33,896 nt of DNA from Tritrichomonas foetus (Eukaryota > Parabasalia > Tritrichomonadida > Tritrichomonadidae): contig MLAK01000804.1 of the NCBI GenBank assembly GCA_001839685.1, positions 108,591-142,486 on the forward strand, read 5' to 3'. A program made the position numbers and the translations under genes. Each line of letters starts with the position of its first letter. Within the stretch, counting starts at the first letter, position 1. The notes beneath the pieces were generated by a model. It was given only the letters and a program-made list of their open reading frames with translations, did not search any database and was not told the DNA's origin. This document shows, piece after piece, positions 10,801 through 17,731 of the stretch.

Positions 10801-10941
10801 CACTGAAACCAAATATTTTCGCGATTGATTGAAAATTTCAATGATGTCTCCGTCCGATAGGAAATATTCTGCCATCTTTTCTGTATTTAAAAACGCGTGA
10901 AAATCTGAAGGATCTGGACTGTGATCAACAATTAAAGACAT
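7876..10941 (-). CDS. CDC48/p97-like protein: N domain, single degenerate AAA domain, long disordered tail
   Basis: The 1021-residue protein starts with a region (about 25-170) that follows the CDC48/p97 N domain, including a GDxxxIF(N/K)xxRKYLVSVIGDD stretch and conserved MNRALKVNSGFYIGSRVSI-type strands. One AAA module follows (about 175-400): Walker A PPGCGKT with K211 and T212, and Walker B LYIDDFD. In CDC48 the second acidic residue is the catalytic Glu; here it is Asp265. The sensor-1 Asn of the TNRP motif is Met307 (TMKP), and the arginine-finger segment is not clearly conserved. There is no D2 domain. Residues about 420-1021 are a Ser/Asn/Lys/Glu-rich disordered tail with a basic RKRRRHRRHRR cluster that could be a nuclear signal. 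It may bind p97 cofactors or nucleotide without normal unfoldase activity. The start at 10941 begins the N-domain match. A candidate promoter box lies 43-62 bases upstream. Confidence 0.8.
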   Translation of the reverse strand: MSLIVDHSPDPSDFHAFLNTEKMAEYFLSDGDIIEIFNQSRKYLVSVIGDDSVQSNKILMNRALKVNSGFYIGSRVSIKSFTNIEVADCVVFSPILETIENIDGDFNLILKSMIDKLKGIPIHKNFVIPICALNRIIEFKAILLSPSNYVVIKDPAVIACQNAPIARNSHKNFELPCFDDIGGFKNTMIMTALESQESNVFFISAPPGCGKTFLGQIIENETVMFFEQIKGLQILAVNTKNGIKQIEQITNDVIENSPSVLYIDDFDFIAEELTNENGEKDYSLAKCLLDNLNKLKYSQNVIVFCTMKPDACFISHFRENTVRVDIQLPNYKQRLSILKAITRKVTSIDNSLLEEIAKKSEGKSAADLKQMIEEEILESLVKYPDECSSLKFDDFFNNLALKPPIDNNSIENDRFQSYLDSNSDDNSDNQNTQKDYENKYKRKRRRHRRHRRYNSSDSSENNEENYKNNNGSDHNEDVKKDFKNDFKKGDVFDNENSNSSDLEFRKSSKERKIVNKHKCNMSSDDEIESYNLSRSSSSKSKSGSFKHKNIQKFTEYSSENNYSNEDSNSEQETKKQTKNNKKIEQPQKKSPFTIHSQRNHDSGSEEKINHKSNESETSSEFDEEKLNRNIAILFGKKKTQQLEEKEIENQISKERENTSKSSQIPIKEEKKRGFFSFFSRKNKEQQPKQEEQSKSNEKNEMNQKLIENEAVQIVPQSTADNSTKLETKNIKEKETPIETKNEDKNNVKSDNKSYNYRESEYSSNDNIDRKKSKSKSSRKPMKLGSDSSEGEDQIPKKKNRKTSKKNSFMKNKKIDYNHSYNDDYDSEEEEKEVRKSIQKQLVHSNSSSENDFEANNKNIYRIGKPTGFEDPFASKNSTKKPPLNLPQRKPQPKQNPHLPGEDPFLSIPKGETSFSSKRKTTQKGKQFHSNSKSNDNSDFNSDSNLENFEQSKKKPQNPENREIQRHKSKSAGVRVVQVLKAKKALNIAYSESDTDSNFEDSDISPPDSSSDDDNHDYIVEF

Positions 10942-10983
10942 TTTCGAAATTTAATACGCCAACAATCAAAAATTGTGAAAAAT

Positions 10984-11003
10984 AGTGAAAAAGTTATATC
11001 GTT
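10984..11003 (-). promoter_or_regulatory. ACGATA + AACTTTTTCACT promoter module of the AAA-like gene
   Basis: On the minus strand this reads AACGATATAACTTTTTCACT and lies 43-62 bases before the ATG at 10941. ACGATA is the core recognised by Myb-type factors in Trichomonas promoters. The TCACTA at its end fits the trichomonad initiator TCA-Y-(T/A), which would put transcription start about 45 bases before the ATG. Similar boxes precede the genes at 24002 and 27725. Function is inferred. Confidence 0.45.
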
Positions 11004-11180
11004 GAAAATTTCCTCTGAATGATGTTCTAATTGAGTCATATAGAATTTATTAACTTTTTAAATTATAATTTGGTCAGATGCAAAATTCAATTCCAAATAT
11101 GAGCTCTTCAAAAAATCTCTCCTAGTAATATTTTTATGTCTTTTTGTTGATACCTAGATTATTCAATATGATTATATTCC

Positions 11181-11267
11181 TCACAATGCCATCTGCTGTA
11201 GGCTTTGACCACGCAGTCGCTCACGCAGTAATGTGATCTCACAGTTTAAATGAAATTTCAAAGGCAT
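11181..11267 (-). other. short coding-like ORF (28 codons) in a GC-richer patch
   Basis: An ATG-to-TGA frame on the minus strand encodes a 28-residue peptide of normal composition containing LLRERLRGQSLQQMAL at its end. The patch is noticeably richer in G+C than its flanks and carries CACGCAGT twice on the + strand. It may be the end of a decayed gene or a chance frame. No family is recognised and no upstream exon or intron signal is visible. Confidence 0.25.
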
Positions 11268-11359
11268 TTTCACTAATATCTAGACAATTTTACTTTTTCT
11301 ATTTTTTTATGCTGACATTTTTTAATAATTCAGAAAAAGTGACTACAAATATCTAGAAA

Positions 11360-11510
11360 ATCAACTTAAACTGGTTGTAAATATGTCATTAAGTTTTTCT
11401 GAGTATTTTTTTTTTTTTTGTCTAGAAACTTTTATTTTGAAAAAAATTTTTTTTCGCTTATTTTTATTCAAAGGCACTACTGACTTTTTACAACCAGTTT
11501 ATAATTGAGT
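11360..11510. repeat. imperfect inverted repeat, 14-bp perfect core AAACTGGTTGTAAA
   Basis: AAACTGGTTGTAAA at 11368-11381 is repeated exactly in inverted orientation at 11487-11500. Partial matching extends on both sides (CAACTT/CAATTA outward, GTCA inward), giving arms of about 25-30 bases around a roughly 105-base AT-rich loop. The loop contains a long T tract. It could be a small non-autonomous element remnant, a transcript-terminating structure or part of the divergent promoter. Confidence 0.45.
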
Positions 11511-11515
11511 ATGGA

Positions 11516-11542
11516 ACTTTTTGAGCGTTCAACTCAAAAAGT
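11516..11542. promoter_or_regulatory. inverted repeat ACTTTTTGAG/CTCAAAAAGT upstream of Rab
   Basis: Perfect 10-bp arms (11516-11525 and 11533-11542) flank a 7-base loop, 118-144 bases before the Rab ATG. The arm is the same ACTTTTTGA core found upstream of the genes at 22961 and 24002. This dyad would suit a dimeric DNA-binding protein. Function is inferred from recurrence. Confidence 0.4.
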
Positions 11543-11565
11543 CCTCAAATTAATTTTCTATTAAA

Positions 11566-11581
11566 CTTTTTCATGAAAAAG
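11566..11581. promoter_or_regulatory. perfect 16-bp palindrome CTTTTTCATGAAAAAG upstream of Rab
   Basis: The 16 bases are identical to their reverse complement and lie about 80 bases before the Rab ATG. They contain the CTTTTTCA half of the recurrent promoter motif. It is probably a second binding site in the same promoter. Confidence 0.4.
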
Positions 11582-11659
11582 GGTCATTAGAACGTTATTT
11601 TTCTATTTGACCGGAGTATTGAATCTTTTCTATACTTCTTTCAATTATTTCAACAAAAA

Positions 11660-12280
11660 ATGAAAACAGCAAAACTTGTTATAGTTGGAGACACGAATGT
11701 CGGGAAAACATGCATTGTCAATTCCATAAAGGGGCTCCCATTCACCCGTCAAATGCAAACAAATTGTGTTGATAATTCCCAAATCCTCGTTAAAACAGAT
11801 AAAGGAAACGTTGAGGTTTTTATTTACGATACTGCCGGACAAGAGGTCTATCAGTCACTTTCCGCAACGTACGCACGTGACGCAGATATTACATTTTTAG
11901 TTTTTGATCTCACATCTGATCTTTCTTTCAAAAATCTGGTTGCTTGGTTTGATGTGATGCGTAATGTCCATGCTGACAATATTGTGTATGTAATTGGCAA
12001 TAAATCAGATGAAAATAATCGAGAAGTTGAAGATTCGAATTCTGCGAAAATGTACATCTATAATAATTTTGAAGGTGATGTGCATACAGAATATATTGAA
12101 GTGTCTGCTAAAACTGGGAAAAATATTGATGTTCTTTTCAAAATGGCTGCTGAAGAATTTTTGGATGGTCGTAGCTCAAAAAGAAGGGAGGAAGCAGAAG
12201 AAAGATCTGTGAATATTACAGAATGCTCTAAAAATAAAGAAAATGATGAAATTGTGAAGAAGAAATGCTGTGGATCTTAG
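11660..12280 (+). CDS. Rab-family small GTPase
   Basis: This 206-residue protein is a membrane-trafficking GTPase of usual Rab length. All guanine-nucleotide motifs are visible: G1 GDTNVGKT at 10-17, G3 DTAGQE at 57-62 with the switch-II Gln61, G4 NKSD at 114-117 and G5 SAK at 149-151. The DTAGQEVYQSL context is Rab-type rather than Ras- or Arf-type. The C-terminus KKKCCGS has two adjacent cysteines for geranylgeranylation, preceded by a Lys/Glu-rich hypervariable region, so it should cycle on and off a membrane. The switch-I region is divergent (QMQTNCVDNS), so the subfamily is not assigned. The ATG at 11660 gives a standard Rab N-terminus. Its promoter has two palindromic boxes. Trichomonads carry very large Rab families. 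Confidence 0.92.
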   Translation: MKTAKLVIVGDTNVGKTCIVNSIKGLPFTRQMQTNCVDNSQILVKTDKGNVEVFIYDTAGQEVYQSLSATYARDADITFLVFDLTSDLSFKNLVAWFDVMRNVHADNIVYVIGNKSDENNREVEDSNSAKMYIYNNFEGDVHTEYIEVSAKTGKNIDVLFKMAAEEFLDGRSSKRREEAEERSVNITECSKNKENDEIVKKKCCGS

Positions 12281-12470
12281 TTTTTCTTTTAAGATTGCTT
12301 TTTATGTTTATTATCCATATCAACTTTGTAAATAAATGTCGCCCAGAGAAAAATTGTTATTCAAGAATGCCACCTATTTTAAAGGATCAACTATTAACCC
12401 TGCCAATTAAAGAAACATTTGAAGATCATATGATTCTTGGTAAGAGTGATTTCTTATCAATGTTTTAGCC
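12265..12470 (+). pseudogene. truncated inverted copy of CAMK-type kinase C-terminal region
   Basis: The + frame ending in a TAG near 12466-12468 contains IKETFEDHMILGKSDFLS. This matches IKENFEDYIILDKIDFLS in the tail of the kinase encoded on the opposite strand at 12839-14365 (13 of 18 residues by eye). Over the best 54 bases (about 12402-12455) I count 7 differences. Weaker similarity extends about 25 residues upstream. No kinase domain is present, and the frame stops where the full-length protein continues. The overlap with the Rab stop codon is incidental. It is best read as a fragment of a related kinase gene left by an inverted or paralogous duplication. Confidence 0.6.
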
Positions 12471-12838
12471 AAACATTCACTTTTTTCATCAATGGATGAT
12501 TTTTCTTCTTCTTTGTGGAATTGAGCCACAATGTGATGTTTTTCAATTTATTGTCCCGTTTTAAACTAAAATCCCTTTTCGATCTAAGATTGGAAGCAAT
12601 GAGATAAATAAATTATTCTTCCATTTTCCTGTTGGCATTTTTGTGTTTAAAATTGTTTTGACAAAATCTAACCTTTTGGTGAAATGTATCCAAATAATAA
12701 TTTTTTTAAAGAAAAAATGAAATACTAAGAAATATAAATATGAATAAATATAACAAATATTTATATATCTATTATTTGGATTGAGAAACTATAAAATAAT
12801 ATTTATTGTAACAATTATAAGGTTGTGATTTCACATTA
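12471..12838. other. convergent 3' intergenic region
   Basis: AT-rich spacer between the kinase fragment and the 3' end of the minus-strand kinase. I see no gene, no clear continuation of the kinase homology and no repeat. Confidence 0.3.
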
Positions 12839-14365
12839 TCAGGTCATCGTGATTGAAGGCATGATTTCTTTGCATATAGATAAACCTTGTCCAATTGATG
12901 TCCTGTTAATCTTCTTTTGGAACAAAGTCATGCTTGGGGCAGGTTTGATTGGTTTCCAGACAACATTTCGATTCCTTGAGTCAAATGTAGCACATGCAAT
13001 AAGTGGTGATTTCTGCTTTCGTTTTTCTATTTCAGCATTATTTCTGATAATATTAAAGATTCGGTTAAATGTATCTATCATCTTTTCATCATCTTTGATT
13101 TCTTCATAGATATTTTCTGGTAATCCATATGATAAGAAATCAATCTTATCTAGAATGATATAATCTTCAAAATTTTCTTTAATAAGTGGGACTAATGGCT
13201 TATTTTTAAAATCTACAGTGGAAGTCATGAACAACGAGTTTCTTTTTTTAATTTTTCCTGAATTTCTATTTTTATCTAACAGATTCGTTACTGTGAATGC
13301 CTTCAACCTGGCTAGAGATGATACAGAAAAGCTATCTGATTCTTGAATTGGATTTAGTGAACTTTCAGAAGGGTTATTAGATCGATTGATTGATGAATTG
13401 TTAAGCGATGATTCTGTTGGGTTTTCTGGAATATCTGTTAAATGAAGTGTTTTCTGAATATCTCCAGCTTGTGAAACATGACGAGTTAAAGGAGTAAGAT
13501 CACCTAAAGGCTTGTTAATGTCATAATTAATAACTGGGCTTGATTTAGAATGGTGGATATGTGCTCTTCTTGTTGATAATTCAGAAAATTCTGGATCATT
13601 TTTCTTATACCAAAAATGATCTTTGATTTCTTTGATTGAAAATCTTTCTGCAGAATTTTTGTTAAGCATATTTACAATCAAGTTTTTCAAAGGGTCGCTT
13701 AGAAGGATGCCTTCAGGGAAGACAATATCATTCGAACAGATCATGTTATAAAGTCTCATCATATTATCAGCAAGGAATGGAACTGTTCCTGTTGCCATGT
13801 AATACAACAAGATTCCAAGAGACCAAATATCGGTTTTTTCTGTATAATCTTCACCACGAATAATCTCCGGAGATGAATAAACAGGAGAGCCACATCGCGT
13901 TTTTAATGTCAAATCCTCATTTTGTTGCTTAGCAAAACCGAAGTCGATAAGTTTAATGTTATTATTTTCGTCGAGGAGGATATTTTCTGCTTTTATGTCA
14001 CGATGCACGATATGCTTTTCATTGTGGAGATAATCAATTGCATCACAGATTTACGAGAAATATTGGAATAATTTCTCTTCTGATTTAATTGGGAATGAGA
14101 ATGTAAAATTCCTAAATGAAACATATTCGGTCACCAGTCCCAGCGTGTCATCGTTTTCAATGAATTCAACGAATTTTACAATGTTTTGATGATGTAATTC
14201 TTTCAGAATAGCAGCTTCCTTTTCAACGTCTTCTTTGTTTGATCCTGAATTAAAGATCTTGACGGCAAGAGGATAATTATAAAGCCTATGGTGGCCAAAA
14301 AACACTTTAGCATGAGCACCAGCACCAATAGGTGATTCTAGAATATAATCTCCAAATAGTTGCAT
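12839..14365 (-). pseudogene. CAMK/SNF1-like protein kinase interrupted by one in-frame TAA
   Basis: From the ATG at 14365 (MQLFGDYIL) the frame encodes a kinase N-lobe: GAGAHAKVF glycine loop, LAVKIF lysine and a helix-C Glu. It meets TAA at 14051-14053. The same frame then continues without a shift for 403 more codons: IVHRDIKAEN, DFGFAKQ, SPVYSSPEII and a complete C-lobe, then a Ser/Asn-rich tail with a conserved block (IKENFEDYIILDKIDFLS). The stop falls in YFS-stop-ICDAIDYLH, where related kinases usually have Gln (FSQI). A single CAA to TAA change explains it. Other genes here end in TAA, so reassignment is unlikely. It is therefore a very young pseudogene, an allele, a read error or a readthrough case. 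The HRD, DFG and Lys residues are intact. The upstream in-frame ATG at 14416 adds only a poly-Lys run from a T tract. Confidence 0.75.
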
Positions 14366-15143
14366 GAATGATAGAATGATAAAATGATTTTTTTTTTTTT
14401 TTTTTGAAAATTTCAATGAATATCAATACTTTTGTAAAGAAAAGATAAAATCCTTGAGAAGTTTGAATTGAAATTGCGTTTAAACTATTGAACGATGTTT
14501 CAATGAATATCATGAAACCAACTTTTTGTTTGTTGAATTCGTACATATTTGATTGAAAAGTTTTGAAAAAACGGTGAAATCAATTTTCCAATTATGATAG
14601 AATTATGGTTTTTTTCACAATAATCACAAAGTTCAGAAGTACACAATTCATAAAATTATTTGAAAATTTGAATGACAATGGTGGGAATAACAATTGATTC
14701 TTTCATATCTCTGGAAACATTTTGAATGAGTCTCATTCAAATCTTTTGAATCAATTCGATTAATTGAATTATTTCAATAAATTGTCAAATATACTCAAAA
14801 AATAATATATTCAAAAAAAGCATCAGAATTTTTTTTTGATTATACAACCATACTTGAAAGATAGAATCTGTTCTGAAAAGAAGCTTGTGTTACACAATTT
14901 TTTGGACGAAAGCAATAATGAAATACTTTATATAATAAACCAGTTTTTCAAATATAATTTATAATTCTCTATATTTTATAGAAAAAAAAATCTAATCTTA
15001 TTAACTCTTTAGACTATTGATATTAATAACTCATGTTTATGGATGATTAGAATCTATAGATAATTTTTCAATTGGATTTTAAAATCATTTAGAATGCTCT
15101 CAATTTTTTATAATTTGTGAAAGATATAAAAAATTCATAGAGA

Positions 15144-15163
15144 GATTTAGCGTACGCTAAATC
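15144..15163. promoter_or_regulatory. perfect 20-bp palindrome GATTTAGCGTACGCTAAATC
   Basis: The 20 bases equal their own reverse complement, centred on CGTACG, in otherwise featureless AT-rich DNA about 740 bases before the Tubby-domain gene. A perfect 20-mer dyad with a CG-containing centre is improbable by chance here. It may be a dimeric protein-binding site or a small cruciform or hairpin. No known site is recognised. Confidence 0.45.
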
Positions 15164-15408
15164 AAATTCTTATTCATTCAAAACCGCTCAATTTTTTCAA
15201 GAGGTATCTCAGAAACGCCAAAAAAGTGAATCAAAATGAATGGTTTACGTAACGATGTTCATATTTTAAATTTTGTGTTATAAATATTCTGAATGAACTT
15301 TCCCATTTTGGTTCAACTTCTCCGAGTGATTCATAATATTTGTTATTGAATATAGGTATAGAATTTTTTCAGATGTGTTTTGTGTTTTAACAATTAAAAT
15401 TGGTAAAA

Positions 15409-15564
15409 TCATGTAACTTTGAGGGGCCCTTGGACTCGTACAGCCATTGAAGGAGGAAATACATTCCATTCACTGTGTTCAGGCGCCAGCATCTCCATGT
15501 TGTAGTGACATAAATCACCATCAAAGGTAATAAAATCGATTCGGCCTTTATTTGGCCTTTCACT
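15409..15564 (-). pseudogene. GC-richer coding-like remnant, 51 open codons
   Basis: Between two stops, the minus-strand frame encodes about 51 residues of ordinary globular composition, including FDGDLCHYNMEML, then SEWNVFPPSMAVRVQGPLKV, ending in TGA at 15409-15411. The underlying 15415-15500 stretch is close to half G+C by eye, far above its surroundings. The only Mets are internal, so as it stands it is a 5'-truncated gene end. No trichomonad-type splice acceptor (ACTAACACACAG) lies upstream. The protein family is not recognised. Confidence 0.4.
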
Positions 15565-15903
15565 TCACAATTACCAAACTAATTGGAAAATGCAAATATT
15601 TAATATCATAGGAGACAAAATAAGATGAAAGAAATTTCGTTGGCTCATAGAATATGCCAAAATAGTTTTTTTTTTCCTGGATTGATTTTTTTTTTTTCCT
15701 TTGTTGGTTTAATGATGACCCGGAATGTTATTGTAGTTTATTGAATAGATTGCATAAAATTAATTTCTTTTGATTGTTATTTCTCATCATCATTCTGGAT
15801 AATCATCATTGATCTTTGAATATTCACATTACATTTAAGAGTGGCTATTATGATGTATATTATTCTATTTGGCATTCAATTTTCTTCAGGATGAAAGACA
15901 TAG

Positions 15904-17496
15904 ATGATGTATTTTGATTTCATGATTAATTTGCCCTCTCCAAAATCTATTAACTTTTTGATGGGTGAACGTTTAAATATTGTGTCATTTCGAAATTTTT
16001 GTCGTGAATCAATGCGAAATCGTGGAGTAGGGAAGAGAAATAATCTTTTCTTATATGAATTAAATGATAGTGATGAAACATACGACTCCAGTTATGAAGA
16101 AGAACCAAAATCAATATTGATGGATATCAAATCCGATACTGATTCTGATCCTGATGAGATTGTCATTGTGAGTAAAATCAATAGCCCGAAGAAAAATTCA
16201 CATCAAAATAGTCCAAAATTTGGAAAGATTGGTACCAGGACAAATTCACCTTACAAAAGGCCAATTCCCAAAAAACAAAGTCTCATCAGAAAATCCACGA
16301 AAACTAACTCAGAAACCCAGTATGATTCATCAGATGACGAAAGGAAAAAACTTTCAACAAAATCACAAAACAATTGGGGAAAACACAAAAATAATAATCA
16401 AATTAGGAATATAGGAAAACCAATGAAAAAGGATATTATATATTCCATTGAATCATCAAGTTCTTCATCTCCTTCACATTCACCAAAATCTCAAAACTCG
16501 TCCTTTCCTGGATGTTCATCAGAGCAAACCCCCAGTTCACCAATAGCGAAAACACAAGCAAAACATGATACGATAGGCATAGGCATCACAAGCATACCTC
16601 ATTCAAATGATCGATTTTTCATTGAAAATTCAGAAAGTGGTCAAAAAACCGAAAATTTGGCTGAAAAAGCTTCGGATGATCATCCTGCCAGTGTGGGCAA
16701 AATTAATATATGTGAACCAATTAATACAATTCCATCTATAACACCTATTGATGATGATAAAAAAGAAGGAGAAATACTAAAATTGTCAGTAATGCCATCA
16801 TTTAAAGTTATTCGTGAAATTTCGAATAAATTCATAAGCAAAACTATCAATTTTTCCTTGTCTGAAGACAATAATCCAGTTTTATCTGCATGTGGAAAAG
16901 GTACCTTGTCTTCTATTTCTGAAATTTACATTTATCCTAATCCTATCAATTTAGCACCAAAAAGTCGAACTTCAAAAAAACAAGTTTTACCTGAAAATGT
17001 TTTTGATGTAAATGATAATAAAGACGATAATACAGAATTTCATGTCAATTCTGAAAATGAGATTGATATGAAATCAGATACAAAAACTCAATCCAAAGAA
17101 AAGCATATTGCATTTATTAAAGTAGTGAATGGCAAAAAGAGATTTCTCTTGAAAGATTCAAATAATCTAAAAATAGCTGAAATGAAATTCAACACTAGTT
17201 ATGGTGCAAAAATTATCAATATAATTATCTATCAAGAATATCCTGATATTCCCCGCAAATTAACCAATTTGAAACCAACTGTTGATTCAAGCAGTGCATC
17301 ATGGACAGTGAATCTTCATGGACACTATGCGATCCCATCCTCAAAAAATACAGTGACTATTGACCCAGCCACAAAAGAATATTATGCACTAATAGTGAAA
17401 ACAGCTGATAATATGCTTGAAGTAATTGAAAATGCTTTATTTGATCGAGTGATTGTTTTCTTTTTTGCTATTTCCACATTCATGGCAAGTAACTAA
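15904..17496 (+). CDS. Tubby-like C-terminal domain protein with Ser-rich N-terminal region
   Basis: The 530-residue protein has a disordered Ser/Lys/Pro-rich N-terminal half (about 50-270) with many SP pairs, suggesting phosphorylation. The C-terminal third fits a Tubby domain: AFIKVVNGKKRFLLK and a KIAEMKFNTSYGAKI strand near 395-430, then SWTVNLHGHY around W467, corresponding to the NFHGR signature of Tubby proteins, and a hydrophobic last helix ending FFFAISTFMASN at the terminus. Tubby domains bind phosphoinositides at membranes and in animals deliver cargo to cilia; a membrane-tethered role is inferred. The canonical Arg after HG is replaced by His-Tyr, so lipid specificity may differ. 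ATG-ATG at 15904 follows a TAG; Met7 or Met20 are possible alternative starts. It converges on the Sfi1-like gene. Confidence 0.7.
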   Translation: MMYFDFMINLPSPKSINFLMGERLNIVSFRNFCRESMRNRGVGKRNNLFLYELNDSDETYDSSYEEEPKSILMDIKSDTDSDPDEIVIVSKINSPKKNSHQNSPKFGKIGTRTNSPYKRPIPKKQSLIRKSTKTNSETQYDSSDDERKKLSTKSQNNWGKHKNNNQIRNIGKPMKKDIIYSIESSSSSSPSHSPKSQNSSFPGCSSEQTPSSPIAKTQAKHDTIGIGITSIPHSNDRFFIENSESGQKTENLAEKASDDHPASVGKINICEPINTIPSITPIDDDKKEGEILKLSVMPSFKVIREISNKFISKTINFSLSEDNNPVLSACGKGTLSSISEIYIYPNPINLAPKSRTSKKQVLPENVFDVNDNKDDNTEFHVNSENEIDMKSDTKTQSKEKHIAFIKVVNGKKRFLLKDSNNLKIAEMKFNTSYGAKIINIIIYQEYPDIPRKLTNLKPTVDSSSASWTVNLHGHYAIPSSKNTVTIDPATKEYYALIVKTADNMLEVIENALFDRVIVFFFAISTFMASN

Positions 17497-17731
17497 ATTG
17501 TTTGGTTTGAATATTTCGATGTTTCTTATATGTCCTTTTCGTTTGACACTTTTTCAAATCTTCTGTGAAATAAACAAAAAATAAAAAGATGCTCTTAATA
17601 GTAATTAACAATCAACATTTATGAATAATCAATTATTAATACTCAAAATTAAAAAGTATGTCGATATAAAAAGAAAAAAGACACATAAACAAATGGATTT
17701 CTTTATTAAAAACAATGATGATTTGTTAGTT

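Larger units (their letters stand above)
10942..11659. other. divergent promoter region between the AAA-protein and Rab genes
   Basis: This 0.7-kb spacer holds the promoters of both flanking genes. It contains a module next to the AAA gene (10984-11003), a GC-richer patch with a 28-codon minus-strand ORF (11181-11267), an imperfect inverted repeat (11360-11510), and two short palindromic elements next to the Rab gene (11516-11542 and 11566-11581). These are listed separately. Confidence 0.5.
14417..15903. other. large intergenic region (1.5 kb) between divergent genes
   Basis: Mostly A/T-rich, with long A and T runs, for example the T tract next to 14391-14405. It contains a perfect 20-bp palindrome (15144-15163), a TAACGATG box near 15248, and a GC-richer minus-strand coding-like patch (15409-15564), listed separately. 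AAACCAGTTTTTC near 14938 resembles the core of the inverted repeats at 11368 and 31009 but has no visible partner. No RNA gene is recognised. Confidence 0.35.

Noticed and set aside
11190..11250. tRNA or small RNA gene in the GC-richer patch
   Set aside because: No T-loop consensus or acceptor-stem pairing could be found.
12265..12468. Independent small gene with hydrophobic N-terminus
   Set aside because: The first half overlaps the Rab stop region and reads AT-rich DNA; the second half is a fragment of the kinase tail, so a pseudogene fragment explains it better.
14051..14053. TAA as a reassigned Gln codon
   Set aside because: TAA clearly terminates several other intact genes here, including the TKL kinase, AAA-like, Tubby, PDI-like and PP2A genes, so a local nonsense change or read error is more likely.
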